64,000 nt of DNA from Delftia sp. PS-11 (GCF_029870285.1 NZ_JACSYA010000008.1:62001-126000); one strand, 5' to 3'; positions 26,835 through 35,569 are shown, numbered from the stretch's first letter. Translations and numbers: made by a program. The notes: generated by a model not told the origin, from the sequence alone.

Positions 26835-27965
26835 TCACGACAACTGGCCTGCGCGCACCCAGCCAGCGTCAAACCAGGAGGACAGCAGCTCCAGCGCATC
26901 GTCACTGGCTTTGGCCAGATCGGCGCGCGACAGGGCCCGGGTATCCGCGAGCTTGCGCATCAGCGTGGCATCGCGTCCGCCGGCCAGATAGCTCTCGCCG
27001 TTGATGAAGATGTGCCGGGCGTCATACATCATGCGCGTGCGCCGGTCGAGCACCACGCTCTCGAACATGCCGTTTTCCTCGCCATGCTCGAACCAGACAT
27101 GGGGCTTGGGCTCGGTCATGTACTCGCCCAGGGCCCGCTCCAGCGCCAGTGGCTCGGCCAGTGCGCGCTCCAGCGCCTTGCGGGCAAAGTCGTGCAGGCT
27201 GGCCGGAATCTCGCCCGGGCATTCGACGGCCGGCTGGTCGGGATCCCGGTAGACCACAGGCGCCTCGGGCTCGTCCGGCTCGTCGGACATGCGCAGCAGC
27301 AGTTCCCTGGCCAGCTCGTCGCGCGCGGGCGAGCGAAAGCCGATGGAGTAGGTCATGCACTCGCCTTCGGCGATGCCGTCGTGCGCCCATTTGGGCGGCA
27401 GGTACAGCATGTCGCCGGGCTCCAGCACGAATTCCTCTTCGGGCTCGAAGTGCGAAAGAATCTTGAGCGGCACATCGGGCTGCAGCGACAGATCCTTCTG
27501 GCGGCCGATGCGCCAGCGGCGGCGGCCATGGGCCTGCAGCAAAAAGACGTCGTAGCTGTCGAAGTGCGGCCCTACTCCGCCCTGGTCGGTGGCGAAGCTA
27601 ATCATCAGGTCATCGAGACGGGCCTCCGGTACGAAGCGGAACTGCTGCATGAGCTGGTGCACAGGGTCATCATGCAAGTCCACGCCCTGCACGAGCACGG
27701 TCCAGCCCGGTTTCTGCAGCGAAGGCAGGCTGCGCCGCGACAGCGGGCCGTGGCTGAGCTTCCAGGCGCCGCCATCGAGCTGCTGGATCAGGCGCGACTC
27801 GACCCCCTCCTCGCCCGCCATGGCCAGCAGGCGGGCGCGGGGGATCAGCGGCTTGAAGCCCGGGATCGCCTGGCGCACCAGCAGCGGCTTTTTGTGCCAG
27901 TGGCGGCGCATGAATTGAGAAGCAGTAAGCCCGCCCAGCAGGGCAAGCGGGGTGTTCGTGTCCAT
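26835..27965 (-). CDS. roxA: 50S ribosomal protein L16 3-hydroxylase (cupin/JmjC oxygenase)
   Basis: A 376-aa 2-oxoglutarate/Fe(II) oxygenase of the YcfD/RoxA group (373 aa in E. coli), which hydroxylates an Arg of ribosomal protein L16. The iron triad is clear: His134 and Asp136 in GPHFDSYDVF and His195 in PPKWAHDGIAEG. The C-terminal dimerisation and winged-helix parts follow, ending SSWFDAGWVRAGQLS. ATG at 27965 begins MDTNTPLALLGG, the homologous start; upstream Met codons add unrelated sequence. Stands alone on the minus strand. Confidence 0.93.
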   Translation of the reverse strand: MDTNTPLALLGGLTASQFMRRHWHKKPLLVRQAIPGFKPLIPRARLLAMAGEEGVESRLIQQLDGGAWKLSHGPLSRRSLPSLQKPGWTVLVQGVDLHDDPVHQLMQQFRFVPEARLDDLMISFATDQGGVGPHFDSYDVFLLQAHGRRRWRIGRQKDLSLQPDVPLKILSHFEPEEEFVLEPGDMLYLPPKWAHDGIAEGECMTYSIGFRSPARDELARELLLRMSDEPDEPEAPVVYRDPDQPAVECPGEIPASLHDFARKALERALAEPLALERALGEYMTEPKPHVWFEHGEENGMFESVVLDRRTRMMYDARHIFINGESYLAGGRDATLMRKLADTRALSRADLAKASDDALELLSSWFDAGWVRAGQLS

Positions 27966-28064
27966 TGAACGGTCCGGAAAGAGCAAAATGACAGGGCGGC
28001 ATTGTCCTATGCCGCGCCAGCCCCGTGTTGGCACAGCGCAAGCCGGCCTCCTTCAGGACGGCTT

Positions 28065-29027
28065 TCAGCCGGCCGCGCAGACGCGCATGGCCCGGAAATC
28101 CGAGGGTGCCAGACCCGTATAGGCCTTGAAGGCCCGGCTGAAGTGCGCGCTGCTGCCGAAGCCGCAGTCCATGGCGATGTCGGTGATGGTGCGCTGCGCG
28201 TGCTCGGGCAGCAGCAGCTCGCGCATGCACAGCTCCAGCCGGCTGTGCTGGATGAAGGCCCCCAGGCTGGTTTCGCTTTCTGCAAAGGCGTTGTGCAGAT
28301 GGCGCTTGCTGCACTGCAGCGCAGCCGCCACCGACTCCACGGACAGGCCGGGGTCGCGCAGATGGGCCGCCACATGCGCACGGATGCGGTCCTGCAGCGC
28401 CAGCTGCTGCGTACCGGCCGTGGCCTGGCCCGCCAGCTCCTGCAGCGACAGATGCACCATGTCGATCAGCAGCTCGCCGGCACGGCGCGCCAGTTGCGGC
28501 GCCATGCCCGGCAGTTCCTGGTAGGTGCTGCGCATGGTCTCCAGCGCAATGCGCGCGATGCCGGAGCTGCCGCCGACATTGCGCCCCATCAGGCCATCGA
28601 GCCGTATGCCCCGGTCCGCGATAGCCTGGCGCGGCAGCATGACGACCAGATGCTCGGACCACTCGGGGTTGGTGACTTCGTATTCGCGTGCCGTGTCGTA
28701 GATCACCCAGCTGCCGCTGCGCGCGCAGGCTTCCCGGCTGTTCTGGCGCACGCTGGCCACCCCCTCCCAGGGAGCGACGATCTTCAGATAGGGCGACTCG
28801 TGCGCGCGCAGGCCCTGCATGCTGCGGATCACGCGGTGGCGCCCCGCCTCCAGCCGGGTCAGAACCACATCGCCGGCATTGGCCACGCGCACATGGCCCT
28901 CGAACCGGCTGGCGCCATACAGGTCCGTCTCCAGCCCTGCAAACAGGCTGGCCATCCAGGCATGCCAGGCAGCGCCCGCCTCGCGCGGCGGCAATCCGTC
29001 GGTGCTCAACACCATGGCATCGGTCAT
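28065..29027 (-). CDS. AraC-family regulator of the adjacent dehydrogenase cassette
   Basis: A 320-aa activator-type protein. The N-terminal AraC-binding-like (FeaR-type) half is followed by a C-terminal double HTH with LSVESVAAALQCSKRHLHNA and ITDIAMDCGFGSSAHFSRAF. This architecture is common in regulators of aromatic and amine catabolism. ATG at 29027 is preferred because GAGGAG lies nine bases before it; a GTG two codons earlier is too close to that site. It is transcribed away from the aldehyde and alcohol dehydrogenase genes across 269 bp, so they are its likely targets. Confidence 0.88.
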   Translation of the reverse strand: MTDAMVLSTDGLPPREAGAAWHAWMASLFAGLETDLYGASRFEGHVRVANAGDVVLTRLEAGRHRVIRSMQGLRAHESPYLKIVAPWEGVASVRQNSREACARSGSWVIYDTAREYEVTNPEWSEHLVVMLPRQAIADRGIRLDGLMGRNVGGSSGIARIALETMRSTYQELPGMAPQLARRAGELLIDMVHLSLQELAGQATAGTQQLALQDRIRAHVAAHLRDPGLSVESVAAALQCSKRHLHNAFAESETSLGAFIQHSRLELCMRELLLPEHAQRTITDIAMDCGFGSSAHFSRAFKAYTGLAPSDFRAMRVCAAG

Positions 29028-29296
29028 CGACACAGTCTCCTCTTGGCCGCACGCAGATGCACACGGGTTGCACGGCCATGGAAGAGATTATGGAAACAAG
29101 CGGCAGCATGCCCCTTGATGCTTTCCCCGCATGGCGCCGGGTTACAGCGCAATCAAGGGAAAACCCCAGGCGCCGTGCACGATCCGTCAAGCACTTTGTG
29201 CGCCCTGCGCACGGCCATGCCAGGCCTGGCGCCCTACCATGACCGGATAGACCCGCGTGCGCGGGCACCCCGAATTACCACGCCCAGGAGACATCC
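29028..29296. promoter_or_regulatory. Divergent control region, AraC regulator / aldehyde dehydrogenase
   Basis: 269 bp gap. A short perfect inverted repeat GTGCGC-CCT-GCGCAC lies at 29198-29212, about 85 bp before the dehydrogenase start. It is a candidate operator; AraC proteins usually prefer direct repeats, so this is weak. No convincing sigma70 hexamers seen. Confidence 0.3.
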
Positions 29297-30748
29297 ATGA
29301 TTGAACAGAACATGCTCATCGCCGGCCAGGCCGCGCAGGCCAGCAACGGCGCCACTTTCGAACGCCTCAACCCGCTCGACGGCTCGGTGGCCACGCGCGC
29401 TCCGGCCGCCACGCCCGAAGATGCCGTGCGTGCCGTCGAAGCCGCGCACAAGGCCCTGCCCGCCTGGGCGGCCCTGGGCCCGACCGAGCGCCGCCAGATG
29501 CTGATGAAGGCATCCCAGGCGCTGGAAGCCAAGACCGAAGCCTTTGCCGCCGCCATGGCCGCCGAAACCGGCGCTTCCGGCATCTGGGCCGGCTTCAATG
29601 TGCACCTGGCTGCCAACATGTTCCTGGAGGCCGCGTCGCTGACCACCCAGATCAACGGCCAGGTCATCCCGTCCGACGTTCCCGGCAGCCTGGCCATGGC
29701 CGTGCGCCAGCCGGCTGGCGTGGTGCTGGGCATCGCGCCCTGGAATGCGCCCGTCATCCTGGCGGTGCGCGCCATTGCCACGCCGCTGGCCTGCGGCAAC
29801 ACCGTGGTGCTCAAGGGCTCGGAACTGTGCCCCGCAACCCATGGCCTGATCATCGAGGCGCTGCAGGAAGGCGGCCTGCCGGCGGGCGTGGTCAACTTCG
29901 TGACCAATGCCCCGGCCGACGCCGGCGCCGTGGTCGAGGCCATGGTCGCCCACCCGGCCGTGCGCCGCGTCAACTTCACGGGCTCCACGCGCGTGGGCCG
30001 CATCATCGGCCAGACCTGTGCCAAATACCTCAAGCCGGCCATCCTCGAACTCGGCGGCAAGGCGCCCTTCGTGGTGCTGGACGATGCCGACATCGATGCC
30101 GCCGTGGCCGGCTGCACCTTCGGCGCCTTCGCCAATTCGGGCCAGATCTGCATGTCCACCGAGCGCATCATCGTGGACGAGTCCGTGGCAGAGGAGTTCC
30201 TGGCCAAGCTCGCAGCCCGCGCCAGCTCGCTGCCCCTGGGCGATCCGCGCAAGGGCCCCGTGGTGCTGGGCTCGGTGGTGGACATGGCCACCGTGGAGCG
30301 CGCCAACCGCCTGATTGACGACGCACTGGCCAAGGGCGCGAAACTGCTGTGCGGCGGCAAGGCCACCGACACGCTGATGCCCGCCACGCTGATCGATGGC
30401 GTCACGCCCGAGATGGACATCTTCCGCGAAGAGACCTTTGCGCCCGTCAAGGCCATCGTGCGCGTGCGCGGCGAGGAGGAGGCGATTGCCATGGCCAACG
30501 ACAACGAGTTCGGCCTGTCCGCTTCCGTCTACACCCGTGACACCGCGCGCGGCTGGCGCGTGGCCGCCCGCATCGAGTCCGGCATCTGCCATGTCAACGG
30601 CCCCACGGTCCATGACGAGGCCCAGATGCCCTTCGGCGGCGTGAAGAACTCGGGCTATGGCCACTTCGGCGGCCAGGCCGGCATCGATGCCTTCACCGAA
30701 ACGCGCTGGATCACCATGCAGACCGCGCCGCGCCACTACCCGTTCTGA
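29297..30748 (+). CDS. NAD(P)-dependent aromatic aldehyde dehydrogenase (vanillin/salicylaldehyde type)
   Basis: A 483-aa aldehyde dehydrogenase. The active-site Cys285 is in GQICMSTER, the general-base Glu in LELGGKAPFVVL, the oxyanion Asn in APWNAPVIL, and cofactor-binding FTGSTRVGRIIG is present. It resembles the vanillin/salicylaldehyde/benzaldehyde dehydrogenase branch, so an aromatic aldehyde to acid reaction is the best guess. ATG at 29297 follows CAGGAGACATCC. The next gene, an aryl-alcohol dehydrogenase, begins 24 bp later, so the pair would oxidise an alcohol to the acid in two steps. Confidence 0.88.
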   Translation: MIEQNMLIAGQAAQASNGATFERLNPLDGSVATRAPAATPEDAVRAVEAAHKALPAWAALGPTERRQMLMKASQALEAKTEAFAAAMAAETGASGIWAGFNVHLAANMFLEAASLTTQINGQVIPSDVPGSLAMAVRQPAGVVLGIAPWNAPVILAVRAIATPLACGNTVVLKGSELCPATHGLIIEALQEGGLPAGVVNFVTNAPADAGAVVEAMVAHPAVRRVNFTGSTRVGRIIGQTCAKYLKPAILELGGKAPFVVLDDADIDAAVAGCTFGAFANSGQICMSTERIIVDESVAEEFLAKLAARASSLPLGDPRKGPVVLGSVVDMATVERANRLIDDALAKGAKLLCGGKATDTLMPATLIDGVTPEMDIFREETFAPVKAIVRVRGEEEAIAMANDNEFGLSASVYTRDTARGWRVAARIESGICHVNGPTVHDEAQMPFGGVKNSGYGHFGGQAGIDAFTETRWITMQTAPRHYPF

Positions 30749-30771
30749 CGCCAGTGCCCAGGAGTTGAGCC

Positions 30772-31875
30772 ATGCAGATACAAGCCGCCGTCGTACGCGC
30801 GCCCCATGCGCCCATGTCCTTCGAGACCCTGGAGCTGGATGCGCTGCGCGACAACGAAATCCTGGTGCGCCTGGTGGCCACCGGTGTCTGCCACACCGAC
30901 ATCGCCATGCGCGACCAGGCCTTCCCCGTGCCGCAGCCCATCGTGCTCGGCCACGAGGGAGCAGGCATCGTCGAGGCGGTGGGCCGCAGCGTCACCAAGG
31001 TGCGCCCAGGCGATCCGGTGGTCATGAGCTACAACTCCTGCGGGCACTGCGGCAGCTGCCAGGCACATGCGCCCAGCTACTGCCATGACTTCTTTGGCGC
31101 CAACTTCGCGGGCCAGCGCCCCGATGGCAGCACGCCGCTGTCAAGCGGCGGCGAGCCGGTGCATGGCAACTTCTTCGGCCAGTCCTCGTTCGCCACCTAC
31201 TCGGTCTGCACCGAGCGCAACATTGTCAAGGTGCCGGCCGATGCCCCGCTGGAGCTGCTGGGTCCGCTGGCCTGCGGCATACAGACGGGGGCAGGTGCCA
31301 TCATCCATGCGCTGCGCCCTGCCGTGGGCCAGTCGCTGGCCGTGTTCGGCGCAGGCTCGGTGGGACTGGCCGCCGTCATGGCGGCGCGCGCCATCGGCGT
31401 GACCACCATCATTGCGGTGGATCTGGTGGCGTCGCGCCTGGACATGGCGCGCGAACTGGGTGCGACGCATGTGATCAACCCGGGGCACATGCCCGACACA
31501 GTGCAGCAGATCCGCGCTATCACCGGCGCAGGCGTCGATTGCAGCTTCGAGACCACCGGCGTGATGAAGGTGCTGCGCCAGGCCGTGGAGGCGCTGGCGC
31601 CACGGGGCCGCTGCGGCTTCGTGGGCGCCGCGCCCGTAGGCACCGAGCTGACGCTGGACGTGATGGACCTCATGACCCAGGGCAAGACCCTGCGCGGCAT
31701 CGTCGAAGGCGATGCCAACTCCGAGGTCTTCATCCCGGCCATGATCGAGCTGCATCGCCAGGGACGGTTTCCATTCGACCGGCTGATCACCTTCTATCCA
31801 TTCGATCAGCTCAACCAGGCGATTGCGGACTCGGAGGCGGGCCGCGTGATCAAGCCCGTGGTCAGAATGCCCTGA
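30772..31875 (+). CDS. Zinc-dependent aryl-alcohol dehydrogenase (MDR family)
   Basis: A 367-aa medium-chain dehydrogenase. Catalytic zinc ligands are Cys40 in VATGVCHTDI and His61/Glu62 in VLGHEGAGIVE. Structural zinc cysteines are in CGHCGSCQAHAPSYC. The Rossmann motif is VFGAGSVGLAAVMAARAIG, followed by Asp in IAVDLVASRL, so NAD is the cofactor. The closest known group is benzyl/aryl-alcohol dehydrogenase (XylB-like). The ATG follows AGGAG. Second gene of the cassette under the divergent AraC regulator. Confidence 0.88.
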   Translation: MQIQAAVVRAPHAPMSFETLELDALRDNEILVRLVATGVCHTDIAMRDQAFPVPQPIVLGHEGAGIVEAVGRSVTKVRPGDPVVMSYNSCGHCGSCQAHAPSYCHDFFGANFAGQRPDGSTPLSSGGEPVHGNFFGQSSFATYSVCTERNIVKVPADAPLELLGPLACGIQTGAGAIIHALRPAVGQSLAVFGAGSVGLAAVMAARAIGVTTIIAVDLVASRLDMARELGATHVINPGHMPDTVQQIRAITGAGVDCSFETTGVMKVLRQAVEALAPRGRCGFVGAAPVGTELTLDVMDLMTQGKTLRGIVEGDANSEVFIPAMIELHRQGRFPFDRLITFYPFDQLNQAIADSEAGRVIKPVVRMP

Positions 31876-32010
31876 CCCGGCGGGCGTTCCGACAGGCGTG
31901 GGAAAATCACGGCAACATGGCCGCTCCTGGATCAAAACGCCTCCGAAGGGGTGGTTCGGGCGGCCGTTTTTCATTCCCACTGCGGCGCCAGCCGCGCAAG
32001 CCTGAACACC

Positions 32011-32532
32011 ATGGAAATCACCGAACAATGCGTGGTCGCACTGACCTGGACCCTGAAGGACACCCTGGGCGAGGAGCTCGATGTGCTCGACGAGCCCGTG
32101 GAGTTTCTGGTCGGCGGCGATGACCTGCTCAAGCGCATCGAGGAAGCCCTGCAGGGCCACGGCATGGGCAAGACGCTCAATCTGCACCTGGAGCCCGAAG
32201 AGGCCTTTGGCGACTACGACGAAAGCCTGATCTTCCTGGAGCCGCGCGCCCTCTTTCCCGCCGAGCTGGAGGAAGGCATGAGCTTCGAGGCCAGCGCACT
32301 GCCCCAAGGATGCAGCGCCGTGCCGCCGGACCTGCTCTATACCGTGACCGAAATCTACCCCGAGCATGTGGTGCTCGATGGCAACCATCCGCTGGCTGGC
32401 ATCGCCCTGCGCCTGCAACTCAAGGTCGAAGGCGTGCGCGAGGCCACCGAAGAGGAGATCGGCCGGGGCTCGGCAGGCACGGGCTTTTTCCGCGTCCAGC
32501 CCATGGCGCCGGGCAGCGACACGCTGCACTGA
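32011..32532 (+). CDS. SlyD-like FKBP-type peptidyl-prolyl isomerase
   Basis: A 173-aa protein with the FKBP/SlyD fold. The short FKBP half begins VALTWTLKDTLGEELDVLDE, an IF insertion (chaperone flap) occupies the middle (PEEAFGDYDESLIF), and GNHPLAGIALRLQLKVEGV closes the fold. This corresponds to the SlyD signature DGNHPLAG. It lacks the His/Cys-rich metal-binding tail of E. coli SlyD and ends FRVQPMAPGSDTLH. It acts as a folding catalyst and chaperone in the cytosol. ATG at 32011; the open frame to 31951 has no support. Convergent with the first PepSY gene. Confidence 0.92.
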   Translation: MEITEQCVVALTWTLKDTLGEELDVLDEPVEFLVGGDDLLKRIEEALQGHGMGKTLNLHLEPEEAFGDYDESLIFLEPRALFPAELEEGMSFEASALPQGCSAVPPDLLYTVTEIYPEHVVLDGNHPLAGIALRLQLKVEGVREATEEEIGRGSAGTGFFRVQPMAPGSDTLH

Positions 32533-32544
32533 GCTGGCGCAGGC

Positions 32545-32928
32545 TCAATGCCGGGTGCGCACGCTCAGCACATTGCCGCTGTGCCCATCGACATAGAGCT
32601 TGACGGCCCGCCCATCGGACGCCAGGCCCTTGACCTTGTACAGGCCGTCATCCCACTCGATCTCGCGCAGATCGCGGTAGCCCAGGGCTTCGATGCGTTC
32701 GGAGATTTCACGGATACCCAGGCCGGGCCCCTGCAAGGCGCCGCGGACGGAAGCGGCCGTGGCTGCCACGGCCTGGGAGGCTTTTGCTGTCACAGAAGGC
32801 TCATCCGCGCTGGCGGCGGCAGCCTGCACCTGGGCCACCAGGCCAGCGCCAGCAATCAGGGCAATGCCCACGCCCGTCAGACCGTGGCGGGCGATGCGGG
32901 AAATCAGCGAGGGGGTGGAAGACGACAT
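32545..32928 (-). CDS. Exported PepSY-domain protein (divergent copy)
   Basis: A 127-aa protein. A signal peptide (basic start, hydrophobic GLTGVGIALIAGAGLVAQVQA, cleavage after an Ala) is followed by a small PepSY domain: ISERIEALGYRDLREIEWDD, then YKVKGLASDGRAVKLYVDG and a final SGNVLSVRTR strand. PepSY modules are small periplasmic domains, often next to two-component systems or attached to peptidases. ATG at 32928 follows AAGGAG. It faces a second PepSY gene heading the RR/HK operon, and the two share a symmetric box region, so it is probably in that system's regulon. Confidence 0.87.
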   Translation of the reverse strand: MSSSTPSLISRIARHGLTGVGIALIAGAGLVAQVQAAAASADEPSVTAKASQAVAATAASVRGALQGPGLGIREISERIEALGYRDLREIEWDDGLYKVKGLASDGRAVKLYVDGHSGNVLSVRTRH

Positions 32929-32998
32929 GTGTTGCTCCTTGGCGATGTGAATGGATGTGGGTCCGCGCGGCGGCGGTTCCCGGCGATGGCGTGCGGCC

Positions 32999-33071
32999 AT
33001 TGTTCGCCGCCGGGCATGAACGCAGGCTGAAGCCTTTGTTCATGTCCGGTTCATCCATGCCACGCTATAAG
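32999..33071. promoter_or_regulatory. Back-to-back PhoP-like direct-repeat boxes between the PepSY genes
   Basis: Plus strand: TGTTCA (33037-33042), five bases, GGTTCA (33048-33053), then exactly 12 bases to the -10-like TATAAG (33066-33071). Minus strand: GCTTCA (33033-33028), five bases, CGTTCA (33022-33017), then exactly 12 bases to AACAAT (33004-32999). Hexamer, 5-bp spacer, hexamer with 12 bp to -10 is the architecture of PhoP-type promoters. The inner ends of the boxes are 3 bp apart. The adjacent OmpR/PhoP-type regulator is the natural ligand; that step is inference. Confidence 0.65.
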
Positions 33072-33108
33072 CTTGGCTGACATCGAACCGGCCATCCGCA
33101 GCCCTGCC

Positions 33109-33459
33109 ATGCACACCACACCTGCCGCCATCAACCACGCACACCGTCTCCCGATGCGGGCGACCGCACTGGCACTGACGGCGGCCGCCCTGCTGGCCTG
33201 GGCGCCCCCCGGCAAGGCCGGCGGCGACGACCACGAACTGGCGCGCCAGGCCCTGCAGCAAGGTCAGGTACTCCCCCTGCGCACTGTGCTGGACCGCGTC
33301 GAGCGCGAGTTCCAGGGCCAGGTAATCAAGGTCGAGTTCGACCATGACGATGGCCGCTTTCTGTACGAAATCCGGCTGCTGCAATCGGGTGGCCGCGTGG
33401 CCAAACTCAAAATCGATGCGCGCGATGGCAAGGTGCTGAGCTTCAAGCGCAAGGACTAG
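33109..33459 (+). CDS. Exported PepSY-domain protein heading the two-component operon
   Basis: A 116-aa protein with an N-terminal hydrophobic stretch (MRATALALTAAALLAWAPPGKA, given here only as a span: MRATALALTAAALLAW at residues 16-31) and a signal-peptidase-like AGG junction. A PepSY-type domain follows: VLPLRTVLDRVEREFQGQVI, the strand pair FLYEIRLLQSGGRVAKLKID, and DGKVLSFKR. Start ATG at 33109; an internal ATG at 33154 would give a tighter signal peptide. It ends 5 bp before the response regulator start. A periplasmic input or modulator for the kinase is plausible but unproven. Confidence 0.85.
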   Translation: MHTTPAAINHAHRLPMRATALALTAAALLAWAPPGKAGGDDHELARQALQQGQVLPLRTVLDRVEREFQGQVIKVEFDHDDGRFLYEIRLLQSGGRVAKLKIDARDGKVLSFKRKD

Positions 33460-33464
33460 CACGC

Positions 33465-34139
33465 ATGAGAATCCTGGTGATCGAGGACGAACCCACGCTC
33501 TGCGCCCAGCTCGTGCAGGCGCTGCGCCAGGCCGGCCATACGGTGGAGACGGCCAGTGATGGGGCCACCGCCCAGTACCTGGGCGAAGTCGAGGATTTCG
33601 ATGCCGCCGTGCTGGACCTGGGTCTTCCCGTGCGCGACGGACTGACCGTGCTACGCGCATGGCGCGGACAGGGGCGCAGCATGCCTGTGATGATCCTCAC
33701 GGCCCGCGGCGCCTGGCATGAAAAGGTGGCGGGCATGGATGCCGGCGCGGACGACTATCTGTCCAAGCCATTTCACATGGAGGAACTGCTGGCGCGCCTG
33801 CGCGCGCTGCTGCGCCGCCTGGGCCCGCACGCCAGCGCCCAGTGGCAATGCGGCCCCATCGTGCTCGACTCCAGCCAGGCCCGCGTGAGCGTGGCCGGGC
33901 AGGCGCTGAGCCTGACCAGCCATGAGTTTAAGGTGCTGGCCCTGCTGATGCAGCGCATGGGCACGGTGATCTCGCGCACCGAGCTGTCCGAGCATATTTA
34001 CCCGCAGGACAGCGACCGCGACTCCAACACCATCGAAGTCTTCGTGGGGCGCCTGCGCAAGAAGCTGCCCCCCGGCAGCATAGAGACGGTACGCGGCCTG
34101 GGCTACCGGCTGGTGGACACCCGCCAGACCTGCGCATGA
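33465..34139 (+). CDS. OmpR/PhoP-family response regulator
   Basis: A 224-aa regulator. The receiver domain has acidic pocket EDE at residues 7-9, phospho-acceptor Asp51 in VLDLGLPVRDG, Thr in ILTARG and Lys in LSKPF. The C-terminal winged helix (LTSHEFKVLALLMQRMG, then DSNTIEVFVGRLRKKLP and the final GLGYRLV) recognises direct-repeat boxes in this family. The start has AAGGA within the PepSY 3' end. It overlaps the kinase start by 4 bp. The direct-repeat boxes upstream of its operon suggest autoregulation. Confidence 0.95.
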   Translation: MRILVIEDEPTLCAQLVQALRQAGHTVETASDGATAQYLGEVEDFDAAVLDLGLPVRDGLTVLRAWRGQGRSMPVMILTARGAWHEKVAGMDAGADDYLSKPFHMEELLARLRALLRRLGPHASAQWQCGPIVLDSSQARVSVAGQALSLTSHEFKVLALLMQRMGTVISRTELSEHIYPQDSDRDSNTIEVFVGRLRKKLPPGSIETVRGLGYRLVDTRQTCA

Positions 34140-35563
34140 GCGCGCTGCCGCCAGGACAGCGCAGGCGCCTGGGCGACTCCCTGCACCTGCGCCTGCTGGC
34201 CGGCACGCTGGCCTGGGTGCTGATGGCCGTGCTGCTGGCAGGCTGGGGGCTGCGCGAATTGTTCAGGGAGCATATCGAGCAGCAGCTGCAGGCCCAGCTG
34301 CTGCTGCAGCTCGACCAGCTCAGCGCGGCCGCCAACAGCCTGCCGGGCGGTGATATCGAGGTCACCAGCGCCTTCGGCGACCCGCGCCTGGCCCAGCCGC
34401 TGTCGGGCCTGTACTGGCAGATCGACCGGCTGGCGGCCCCTGCGGGCAGGCCCGCAGCAGCAGGCGTGCTGCGTTCACGCTCGCTCTGGGACCAGACCCT
34501 GGACTGGGCGCAGTTCCGGCGCACACCATCCCTGCTGACGGATGCACAGACCGCCACGGTCGCGGGCCTGCTGCCCGACGCGCAGGGCCACACCCTGGCC
34601 GCAGTCTCCCGCCCGCTGCAACTGCCGGAGGCCGATGCGCCGCCGCTGCGCCTGATCGTGGCGGCCGACGGCGCCCTGCTGTCCGAGCCCATACAGCGCT
34701 TCACCACCATGCTGGTCGCAGCGCTGGGGGCGCTGGCGGCCGGGCTGGCGCTGGCCGTTCTGCTGCAGTTGCGGCTGGCGCTGCAGCCGCTGCAGCTGCT
34801 GCGCAAGGGATTGTCCGATGTACGCTCGGGTGCGACGCCACGCCTGCAGGGGCGCTTTCCCAGCGAGTTGCAGCCCCTGGTGCAGGAATTCAACCATGTG
34901 CTGGGCGTCAACGCCGACATGGTGCAGCGCGCGCGCACCCAGGCCGGCAACCTGGCACATGCCGTCAATACGCCGCTGACCATCCTGGGCCATGCCGCCG
35001 CGCAGGCAGAAGGACCGCTGGCCGAACTGGTGCGCGAGCAGGTGGCCAGCGCCAGCCGCCAGGTCGAGCACCACCTGGCCCGCGCGCGCGCCGCTGCACG
35101 CCAGGCCACCGGCCTGCGCACGCCTGTGCAGCCGCCGCTGGCATCGCTGATACGCACCATGGCCCGGCTGCATGCACAGCGCGCCATCCGCTTCACGCTG
35201 GAGGGCGAGTCCGCAGATTGGGACTTCCTGGGCGAAGCCGAGGACCTCATGGAGATGCTGGGCAACCTGCTGGACAACGCCGGCAAGTGGGCCGCACAGA
35301 CCGTGCGGCTCGATGTGCGGGGCCAGAACGGGCAACTGCTGCTGACCGTGGAAGACGACGGTCCGGGCATTGCGCAGGACGCGCAGGAGCGCATCTTCAG
35401 CCGGGGCGAGCGTCTGGATGAACGGCGCCCCGGCGCAGGACTGGGACTGGACATCGTGCGGGAGCTGGTGCAGGCCTATGGCGGCAGCATCGAGGCCGGC
35501 CGCAGCGCGCTGGGCGGACTGCGCATGCAGCTGCGCCTGCCAGGGGCAACGCGGCAGCAGTGA
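34136..35563 (+). CDS. Membrane sensor histidine kinase (PhoQ-like)
   Basis: A 475-aa kinase. Membrane helix 1 is near residues 19-38, a periplasmic sensor domain runs to about 190, and helix 2 is near 191-212 with a HAMP-like linker. The dimerisation helix carries His275 in NLAHAVNTPLTILGH, the variant H-box of PhoQ-type kinases. The catalytic domain has MEMLGNLLDNAGKWA (N box), VEDDGPGI (G1) and RRPGAGLGLDIVRELV (G2). The start overlaps the regulator stop (ATGA), so they are translationally coupled. The signal is unknown; an acidic cation-binding patch like PhoQ's is not obvious. Confidence 0.94.
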   Translation: MSALPPGQRRRLGDSLHLRLLAGTLAWVLMAVLLAGWGLRELFREHIEQQLQAQLLLQLDQLSAAANSLPGGDIEVTSAFGDPRLAQPLSGLYWQIDRLAAPAGRPAAAGVLRSRSLWDQTLDWAQFRRTPSLLTDAQTATVAGLLPDAQGHTLAAVSRPLQLPEADAPPLRLIVAADGALLSEPIQRFTTMLVAALGALAAGLALAVLLQLRLALQPLQLLRKGLSDVRSGATPRLQGRFPSELQPLVQEFNHVLGVNADMVQRARTQAGNLAHAVNTPLTILGHAAAQAEGPLAELVREQVASASRQVEHHLARARAAARQATGLRTPVQPPLASLIRTMARLHAQRAIRFTLEGESADWDFLGEAEDLMEMLGNLLDNAGKWAAQTVRLDVRGQNGQLLLTVEDDGPGIAQDAQERIFSRGERLDERRPGAGLGLDIVRELVQAYGGSIEAGRSALGGLRMQLRLPGATRQQ

Positions 35564-35569
35564 CGCGCC

